Assembly: GCA_029204225.1 (NCBI GenBank)
Contig: CM055092.1
Coordinates: 13,024,476 to 13,088,475, forward strand
From: Diphasiastrum complanatum
Taxonomy: Eukaryota > Streptophyta > Lycopodiopsida > Lycopodiales > Lycopodiaceae
Direction of reading: 5' to 3'
Length of the DNA: 64,000 nt
Under the pieces are notes generated by a model that saw nothing but the letters and a program-made list of their open reading frames with translations, was not told the DNA's origin and ran no database searches. The position numbers and the translations under genes were made by a program. Below, piece after piece: positions 56,389 to 64,000 of the stretch; position 1 is the first letter of the stretch, and every line of letters begins with the position of its first letter.

Positions 56389-56980
56389 TATTGGAGCACC
56401 GCTCGAGATCACATAAATACGTGCATCAGCAATTTCGTACACACGAGTGGTATTTCCATTTCATCATTGCTCACGTCTTTTAAGATATTTTATAATCTTA
56501 TCAGAAAGACTGGTCGCATGAATTCAAATTTTCTAGAATTATCGTTAATTAGTAATCCTTCCTTTATAAATCCATCAATTAACCCATAGAGTATTACAGT
56601 TCATCTTTCCGCTTATTGTGCTCATTCCTCTATATCTGTCAGAATGGTTGATCGTGGCATAGACAGATGTGGTTGTCTAATCCAAAGATAGGTGATAATG
56701 TTGCTCGACATTGATGAAGACTCCAACATTACCTTTGAAGATTCTCCTCCTGTTAATTCAAACGTGGAAGATGTTTCTTTTAAACAACCAGAACCGGGGC
56801 GACCTGGTTCATCAAAATTTATTAATCCGTCGCTTTGCGATCTCTCGCTATTCAGATTATTAAAAATTTTATTAATAATATGCGTGGTTTTATACATATA
56901 TAGCTTAATTATGTCTCTGTATTGTAGAATCCCTTTGATGTAGAAATTTTGCATGTAATTATATAAAAAAAGCTCTGATA
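56389..56980. other. Unassigned segment with a small membrane-like frame
   Basis: This lies between an LTR and a copia protease. The plus-strand frame at 56692-56943 (83 codons) has an acidic first half (DIDEDSNITFEDSPPVNSN) and a hydrophobic stretch (LFRLLKILLIICVVLYIYSL) that would span a membrane. There is no recognised family, and it may be chance in AT-rich DNA. Confidence 0.25.
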
Positions 56981-58100
56981 TTATTGTGTCCTTGGATTCA
57001 AATGTTGCATAATTCGTCTTGATGTCACGAAGTGCGAGGTGGCTCCTGAATCCAGGATCACCTCGTGTGTGTCAGACGTTGATGCTGCACACACATCTTC
57101 ACAGATGTAGGTGGTCGAACAATTTTTGTTCGTTCTTTCTTTCCCCATCTTCGAGCTCTCGGGCTCCTCGACATAGGAAGAACTATTATCGTTCTCTTGT
57201 CTGTTTCTTGGGTTCTGGCGACAATCCATGGCTGCATGACCCTTCTTATGGCAATGGATACACTCAATCTTGGGATTGAGCCAGCAGGTATCTACTGTAT
57301 GCAAGTCTCTTCTACATCTCGTGCAGGTCTTCTTGTCGGCATCTTGTCGTTTTGACCTCCCTTTGGTCTTCCAGTTGCTTTTGCTGGTCCCCTCTGCTTG
57401 TTGGTCACGATCCTGCCTCTGATTCGACTCCCTCTTAGGCTTGAACTATTTCTTTGATTTTTCTCTGTTGTCGTGAAGTGTCTGGTCATAACCATCTTTG
57501 TGATCAAGATGCTCTCTGGCCTCGACTTCCTCTCGAATCTCGACAATCGCCTTTTCGAGGTTCATGGTAGGATCTTTTGCAAGCAGGGTTCATGTCGTCT
57601 AGAAAGATCTGGGTAAGGCTCTCAACAGATATGTGAGCTGCTTCTCAACTGATACTGCATTCTCTGCTCCTGAGTTGTGTAGTGATAGAAACAGATCCTT
57701 CATCTTTCTCATGAAAGAGGTGAGGTCTTTTTTATCCCACTGTAGATTCGTCAGCTGATCTTCCAGCATCATAATTTGAATTCTTGATTTTGTCTAAAAT
57801 CTTGTGAGCAGTGTATCCCACATCTCCTTAGCTTTGGAGAGTGTAGCCAGGTCAAGTGTAAGGCTATCTTCGATGGAAGATGATAGCAAGGCTACTGTCT
57901 TGTCATTTTTCTCCCTCCATTCGTGTAGCTCCTTGTCTGTTGTCGTAGGCATTTCTTCTGTGCCATCCACCCAGGGGAAGAGTCCTTCGCCCTTGAGTAT
58001 CAAAGATGTCTTAACTTCTCAGGCTAGAAAGTTAGATCCTAAAGAATAAAATATAGTGCAGATCTTGTTCTGCATGCTGCTGATTGAAGCCATTGCTTCT
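56981..58100 (-). pseudogene. Copia gag and protease start
   Basis: Minus strand: LFPWVDGTEEMPTTTDKEL and LATLSKAKEMWDTLLTRF (UBN2 gag), WDKKDLTSFMRKMKDLFLSL, a basic linker, then CTRCRRDLHTVDTC and CIHCHKKGHAAMDC zinc knuckles, and HEVILDSGATSHFVTS protease. A few frameshifts and stops (near 57990, 57780, 57590, 57450) break it. The end is truncated inside protease at about 56985. Confidence 0.85.
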
Positions 58101-58234
58101 TGAAGTCTGTTTTTCTTGTCATTTGGTTGATTGTCTGAATGCTTGGCCTCCTGGATCTGCTAGCTTCTCGGCTATGTCAAAATATGACAGGGGGGCTCTA
58201 TACCACTGTTGTGAGTCGAGCGGTGCTCTGATAC

Positions 58235-58905
58235 GAATGATGAGAATCGTGAGAAAAAAATTCACGAAACATTCGCGAATCTCTTTCGAGATTTGGATGG
58301 AGTTCAGATGCGTCCGTTGAGCACTGTCAGCTGAAACACTCTTACAATCCTCCAGAGGATTGTAGTCAGGCACTACTAATTTACGTTCTTCAAATTAATA
58401 TAGCATTCAACTTCATTTCAACCAAGGTGCGGAATTCAAAGGGAACAAGAAAACTCAAACATATTAAAAATAAACAGCATAAGCATTTGACATCAAGGAT
58501 CAGACACAACCAGAAAAATAATCTATATTGATTTTCTCTGATTTTTTCAGGGCACTACATGCGAATCCACGTAGTGCATTGGCGTGAGAGAAGCACGGCT
58601 CTCTCACAAGTAGTAGTCTCACTTCACTAGCGGACAATTGGATCTTCTGGTCCTAGACAGAATTATCTTCTCACACGCAGGCGAAGCTTCTGTCTGTGTT
58701 CATCTTGATTGCTTACTAGCATCAGACTTCTTCTTGTTCTTCTTACTCGGTTACACACTGTGCATCCTATTGATATATGTCAAGTATTATTCAGTAAGTA
58801 CAGTCTCTCTATGCAAATCTAAGATTAGAGTGTTTAACCATTTACAACTAACCAGAGAATTACAAGAGTGGCAGTTTAGCCATGACCTAGGGAGTATCTG
58901 TTGAC
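58235..58905 (-). repeat. Copia 5' LTR of the gag copy at 56981-58100
   Basis: On the minus strand it runs from GTCAACAGATACTCCC to CTCATCATTCG and is followed by TATCAGAGCACCGC, a primer-site-like sequence. It matches 55713-56388 in inverted orientation. The first TGA of the LTR seems lost. Confidence 0.7.
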
Positions 58906-59206
58906 TCTGTACTTCTGGTACTTGCGTGATCTTTGGTGGTACTCCTTGGAGCGTGAGGACAGAACGAGTTTCGTTTACCTCGTCCGCCTTTCTCTCGTAT
59001 AGGACCGCAAGGGAATCTCGTTCGTGGATCGTTCGTGTTCGTGAACCGTTGGTCTTCGTCTTCGTTGACTTTCGTGTTTGCGAAACTCTTCGTGTTTTGT
59101 GTCTTCAAATGTTCGAGTTCGTGAACATGTTCGTCAGGCGAGGGGCCGTAAGCTAGCAAGGCTTTGTATTCAGAAACACTTTGTTTCTTCAGTACGCATT
59201 GAGTGT
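58906..59206 (-). repeat. LTR fragment of a related family
   Basis: On the minus strand GAAGAAACAAAGTGTTTCTG and ACAAAGCCTTGCTAGCTTA resemble the start of the LTR at 61325-62435, followed by a CGAA-rich segment. It is joined to the ATCACGCAAGTACCAGAAG word also seen at 55671. Confidence 0.45.
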
Positions 59207-59289
59207 TTGGATTTAACCAACATGTGTAAATGGTATGTCTGTTGTGTCTGCATCTAACGCAAAATTTCTTGTCACCACCTTGTAGTATG

Positions 59290-60075
59290 TGACAAAATTT
59301 TCAGAATTCACATGTGTGGGGAATGTCCACAAGAGTGACTGATCTTAATTAAGCTTTGTGATTGGCACTATAACCTGATTCTAGATTGATCAACAAAATC
59401 TAGTTCAGAAGAAATGGCTAATCCACAATCTAGCATGCTAATCAACAAAAGATAATAGCAATGAATCAAAGAATGAATAAAAATACAAGATTTCAATGTA
59501 TGAGCATTAGCCTCAACACGAGCTAGAGAGAGAGAGAGCTAGAGAGATAACAAGCAATATTTGTTTAGATCCAAAATGGCATGAGATAGCTACAAAACTT
59601 TGGTTCTTCATTATTCATTGTGTGGAGAGCTACACATATTTATGGAGATTGAGGTAGCTTGAGGTAGAACCATATCTATCCACTCCAAAATGACATCTAG
59701 AGTCTATGTGACATTTGTCACTTGTCATGCATGAAATTCTACCAACTTTTTACAAGTGAACTAGTTCTAACTAGAAATGTCCAAATCATCATGCATGTGT
59801 CCATTAAACTTTGTGCATGCCTTGCATGTCACTATGGATCACTTACAATTAATGCATGTGAGTTGCCACGAGTTTCTACAAGCATAGTCATGCTAATTCT
59901 ATGTCTACAAACTATATGCAAGTTGCATTTATCAAACTAGATAATACATAACCATGTAGCTCGAGTTCTATGTAGGCCAAACTTGGCATTTTTCATTTAT
60001 GAGCTACATACTTGCATGGTACAACATTTGTAGCAAGCCAAGAAATCAATATGGATTGTTTTTCAATTTTTAACA
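59290..60075 (-). repeat. Solo LTR (786 bp) with perfect TSD
   Basis: Ends are TGACAAAATTTTCAG and TTTCAATTTTTAACA, flanked by GTATG on both sides (59285-59289, 60076-60080). It is the sister of 45036-45914 without the tRNA-like insert. Confidence 0.95.
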
Positions 60076-60560
60076 GTATGTGCTGAGTAGGTGCCTTCAA
60101 TCTTCCTTTTTTGTCTTCTTCTTTCTACTGACTGCAATCTAATCTTTGAGATGACTCCATCTTAGGATTTAACCATGTTTGGATTTAACCAACATGTGTC
60201 AATGTTATGTTTGTTGCGTCTGCATCTAACGTAGAATTTCTTGTCACCACCTTGTAGTCTGTGTTGAGTAGGTGCCTTCAACCTTCCTTCTTTGTCATCT
60301 TCTTTCCACTGACTGCAATCTGATCTTCGAGATGAATCCGTCTTAGGATTTAACAATCTTTGGATTCAACCAAACAGTGTCAATGGTATGTTTGTTGCAT
60401 CTGCATCTAACGCAAAATTTCTTGTCACCACCTTGCAGTCTGTGTTGAGTAGGTGCCTTCAATCTTTTTTCTTTGTCGTCTTTTTTCTGTTGACTACGAT
60501 CTGATCTTCGAGATGAGTCCCTCTTAGGATGAGGCTTCTTCTTGCATTGATCTTTACTGA
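60076..60560 (-). repeat. 181-bp tandem repeat in copia gag
   Basis: GAGTAGGTGCCTTCAA recurs with a period of 181 bp (units starting near 60076, 60257 and 60438, the last only partly repeated), and part of a further unit lies left of the solo LTR (59207-59289). Each unit covers one zinc knuckle and its basic linker. 181 is not a multiple of three. Confidence 0.8.
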
Positions 60561-61311
60561 TGTATAGAGCTTGATCAGATTCTTGTCTGTCATCATAGTG
60601 CTCTCTTGCTTCTACTTCTTCCTTGATCTCGCTTATTGCCTTTTCAAGAGTCATTGCAGGATCCTTCGCAATAGAGTGCACGTTGTTTGGAATGATCTTT
60701 GTAGCGTGCGCAATAGGTAAGTCAGTTGCTTCTCCTATTAGACTGCATGCTCCGTGCTGGCATTCTGCAAAGAAAGGAATAGGTTCTTCATGTTTCTGAT
60801 AAATGTTGTGAGATCTTTATCGTTCTAGCGTAGGTACGTGAGTTGATCTTCCAAATGCATGATTTGGTTGTGTGATCTAGTCTCGAATCTTGACTTCAAC
60901 GCGTCCCAAAGTTCTCATGCATTTGATATTGATGAGAGATCGAGAGTAATGTTGTCTTTGATGGAAGAGGATATGAAAGCTACTGCTTTATCGTTTTTTT
61001 CCTTCCATTCGCAAAGCTCTTTTCCAGCATTGGCTAGCATCTCTTCGGTCCCGTCCACCCAGGGCCATAGTGCTTCTCCTCTTAGGATAAGCGATGTCTT
61101 CACTTTCTAGGCCAAATAGTTTGACCCATCTGCCTAAAGAATGGTGTATATCTTTGATTGAATGCTGCTTATAGTCGCCATTATAATTTACAATGTTTCA
61201 GCCTGAATAAGGCTCTTTGGTTGTTATGAATCTAGTCTTAGAGCCTTATGGGCTCTAACTTGTCAGTCTCAGGTTTTGAGAACCTTATGGGCTCTGACTT
61301 GTTAGGCTGTT

Positions 61312-61323
61312 GCTCTGATACCA
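61312..61323 (-). other. Copia primer binding site
   Basis: Minus-strand TGGTATCAGAGC, one base from the LTR end. Confidence 0.85.
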
Positions 61324-61324
61324 C

Positions 61325-62435
61325 TGTTGGAAGGTTTTAATTTTTTGATTCCACTGAAGAAATCCGAATGTTGGATAGAGAGAGATAAGCTTTGAGTCTC
61401 ATCTGATGTTGTGATCAGTCAGTGAGCGATGAGCTTCCTGTGATCTTGCTATTTGGGATCTGTTGTTCTCTGACAAATTTCTGATATGCCTAGATAGAGT
61501 CAAACTCTTAATTGTAGGTACTGCTGCCATTAAGATCTATCGTCTTCCAAGTTGTAGACAGACACTGTTGACCTACTACTGATTTAATTATGACGAGCCT
61601 TTGTCTGAAAAAACAAATAGTAGCTTATCTTGTAAGAACATTCAACAAGCATGAACGCATTCAAAGATTATGCATCATAGACAAGAGATCAGAAAACATC
61701 TGTTCAATTACAGTGATCCTTTTGAGCGTTGTTTGGCATACCACAGTGTGCATTACCACAAGAGAAACTCGGACTCTTACGAGCAAAAGGTGAGTGGCAC
61801 TTACTAGCGTGCACTTCTGTCTATCTATGTGTGTGTGTGTGTCCTTACTGGACTAATCAGCTCAACTGGTCTCGCTTACGAGCAGACAATTTTTCATCCT
61901 CACACTCATCATTCAATCACTCAACCTATCTAACCATCCTTCTCCCGGTCATCCTCTATATATAGAAGTAGAGGAAGGAAGTGTTCTTTAATTTAATCAA
62001 TGATTACAAGAACTACTTAAGCCACTACCAGTGGCTTCTAGTTTGTTGTCTCCTTCGTCCGTGGAGTCTGTCCGTCCTGCTGGTACTTCGTTGATCTTGG
62101 GTCACGAGGACGCGTCGATTTCATAGCCACCTTTGCAGCCGTAGATGAAGCTGTTATTGGTTGAGCTTCGGTCTTCGCTTGTGGATCGCAAGTGTTTTGA
62201 CTTGTGGTTTCCTCTGGTTGCCTTCATTCGTTGTCCGGACGTTGCGGTTTGTGGTTCGTCGCGGTTTGCAATTTGTTGTGGTCTACGGTTTGTCGGCCTT
62301 CGTCATCGTCGTCGTTTGTATGTGTCGGGGTGCGGTTGCGATAGTGGTGGTTTGCGGTTTGCGGTTTGTGGTTCATAAACTAGCAATGCTTTGTGGGTAG
62401 AAACTTCAAGTTTCTTCAGAGAAAACTGTTAGACA
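61325..62435 (-). repeat. Copia 5' LTR, about 1.1 kb
   Basis: On the minus strand it runs from TGTCTAACAGTTTTC to CCTTCCAACA, next to the primer site. A TATA box CTATATATAG lies near 61958-61967 on the minus strand. The distal part (62100-62380) is GT-rich with repeated TTTGCGGTT words. The outer end is inferred. Confidence 0.65.
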
Positions 62436-62517
62436 ACCAATCATCAGTGATCAGTATTAATGACAAAATAATAGAACTTGAAATAATAGAATCAAAGGAG
62501 AATCAAGTTAAAATTAC

Positions 62518-62827
62518 CTTTGCAAGATCAACATTCACTTGATGATTGTACCACTCAAAAAATCGTTTGGCATTGAGAAGCGCAAACCAACCACAACTGA
62601 ACGAGTCATTCTGTTGTGGGCTCTAAAACATTGAAAAACTCATTCAATTAGACTAAGAACATGGTAACATACTATGAACAATATGGACAATGACTAAAAT
62701 TTTGAATATTGACCTCAACGCTAACAATATTCATTTCTCCATGAGTGACATTTTCTCTAGGGAAATGTCTCATTATCTCCAGCAATAGGCCATTAACCTT
62801 CTTGTGGGTGTCGATGGCAGAATTCAT
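62518..62827 (-). pseudogene. Two exons of a possible Ulp1-like (C48) cysteine protease
   Basis: Minus strand: exon 62827-62714 (HKKVNGLLLEIMRHFPREN...VSVE) has donor GTCAAT. A 92-nt intron ends TGTTTTAG. Exon 62621-62518 reads SPQQNDSFSCGWFALLNAKR and FFEWYNHQVNVDLAK with donor GTAATT. The PQQN-x4-CG pattern fits the C-terminal Cys block of Ulp1/SENP proteases, where DCG is usual; here the D is S. The next exon is cut off by the LTR at 62435. It could be a host gene fragment or part of a DNA transposon. Confidence 0.4.
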
Positions 62828-63269
62828 CTTTATACAGAACATGTAGTAAGGTCAAGGGAGCAGCAAGGAAGTGTTTTTCAAATTTACTTTACTTGTTCTA
62901 TCTCATGTTTGGGGAGGACGTTACTTGTTTCTTCATAGCCCATACAATATGTGGGCTCAAGTGCTACTGGCTCTTCATCCACTTTGGCCCATTCAGCTAT
63001 AAGGCTTCTCTCTTGTGGTGCAATCCGAAGTAGTTCCCCGAGTGGTAAACACGGCTCGCTAGTAAATGTCTGAGCCTTTCAGTACGTGGTTCCTCGGGTT
63101 CCACCATTTGAAAAGGTGGTTCATGTTGATGCAACCGATCATTCTGATCAGTGCGCAGTGGTGAGCCCGCTTGCGGTTCCCGTTCGCCATCAGTTGGAGG
63201 TTGCGTGGGACTGTCCCTTTCTTGCTCTTTTTCCTCCGCTTGGGCTCTCTATACCTAGTGTCGTATTTT
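62828..63269. other. No gene recognised
   Basis: No motif on either strand. The right part approaches the gypsy gag. Confidence 0.3.
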
Positions 63270-64000
63270 CTAGTATTGTCTTCTTTCTTCCCTCACATTC
63301 AGATATGGTGCTAAAGTTGAGGGTTGGTCGTTAGTGACCGAGGGTGGTGGTGAGGGAGCCACTTCTTTCCTCTTCTGTGCTCGCGTAACGGCTAACACAG
63401 GAGCATGGAATTTTTGCCTTTCCGGTGGCATCCACGCTAGAACTGCTGGTTGTTGTATCGCAATGAAGTTGAGAGGTGCACCAATTCTTGTAAGGGTGTC
63501 CATAACCGCATTCTCGACAGAAGGATGTATATTGTCCCTTGTAGGGACATTCCGCAATTCTGTGTCCTTCGCCGCATCCGTAGCAGCCGTAATTTCTTTC
63601 GACTTGATGCTGAGTTTGGGCTGCATAGGCCGTAAAATATTCATTTATGGCATGATCCATAAATGGTTCATCTAGTCCGTACTATTGTTGTTGCTCAGGT
63701 TGAGATGGTACTTGCAGCTCTGGTTCTGCTGCTGTCAGATTTATATGAGCCCCTTATTGATGGCCCTGGTGGTGTAGGTAAGGCCATACGCTGTTGCTGA
63801 TTTGGTGCGTCGTACCTTGGTGCCGCGTTTAGTGCCCCTTGATGGTATGGATAAGAAGTCTGATAAGGACTTCTCTTCTGTTGAACAATCCGGGGGTTAA
63901 ACGGGTAAAATGTCGTATCGTGCGATGTTGCATTGCACAGATGGCAGAATCTATTGTCAGTCTCAGATTTTTCTTTAGGACTGGACACTCGTTCGTTGTA
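63270..64000 (-). pseudogene. Ty3/gypsy-like gag with zinc knuckles
   Basis: Minus-strand 63988-63695 has FCHLCNATSHDTTFYPFN followed by a Gln/Pro-rich stretch. After a frame change, 63660-63331 has YGCYGCGEGHRIAECPYKG and FCRECGYGHPYKNWC. Three knuckles in a row fit a retroelement nucleocapsid. The N-terminal part lies beyond the right edge, and frameshifts make it non-functional. The 30130-30365 fragment is a relative. Confidence 0.65.

Larger units (their letters stand above)
59207..61190 (-). pseudogene. Second copia gag copy with repeated zinc-knuckle segment
   Basis: Minus strand from about 61180: KVKTSLILRGEALWPWVDG, NDKDLTTFIRNMKNLFLSL, LEKAISEIKEEVEAREHY, and then the knuckle GDKKFCVRCRCNKHTIDTVW repeated in degenerate form (FYVRCRRNKHNIDTCW and others). 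Several stops. A solo LTR (59290-60075) sits in the repeated part. There is no protease. Confidence 0.8.

Overview
The window looks like repeat-rich intergenic DNA from a flowering plant nuclear genome. Plant-type Ty3/gypsy and Ty1/copia elements fill it, their primer binding sites match the plant initiator Met tRNA, and the one intact host gene is an intronless plant DEAD-box RNA helicase. I cannot name the species. There is no prokaryotic gene order, no rRNA and no CRISPR array.

Layout. 1-3383 is a broken gypsy pol plus its 3' LTR. 3384-6594 is a small gene island with the RH35/Abstrakt-type helicase (4294-6108). 6595-15737 is a nest: two minus-strand LINE-like copies with (CT)n tails lie end to end. 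The first was split by a 405-bp TRIM (6820-7224) and by a complete but dead chromovirus (7487-14089, TSD GTTTC). 15738-21715 holds decayed copia and gypsy pieces and a hAT-like non-autonomous transposon (18963-19581). 21921-25166 is a copia element with both LTRs and a 5-bp TSD whose internal region has collapsed into one Gag-RNase H reading frame. 25700-34900 is LTR fragments, tandem repeats and no host gene.

34900-47106 contains two partial copies of a minus-strand copia family (called X and Y here) with Gag and protease followed by an unrecognised long reading frame where integrase and reverse transcriptase are expected. 45036-45914 is a solo LTR carrying a 73-bp tRNA-like retroposon. A second such retroposon (85 bp) sits at 48426-48510. 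51374-55392 is another copia element with LTRs, a 5-bp TSD, a gag fragment and an intact RT-RNase H frame. 55400-64000 is a tangle of copia gag copies on the minus strand, their LTRs, a perfect solo LTR (59290-60075), two spliced-looking exons of a possible Ulp1-like protease, and a gypsy gag at the right edge.

Apart from the helicase, no gene here looks like a working host gene. The most unusual objects are the TRIM whose LTRs each contain a tRNA-like gene with intact A and B boxes (6820-7224), the sub-100-bp tRNA retroposons with 14-15 bp duplications, and the X/Y copia family with its novel frame. No database search was run. All family assignments are from motifs read in the sequence.
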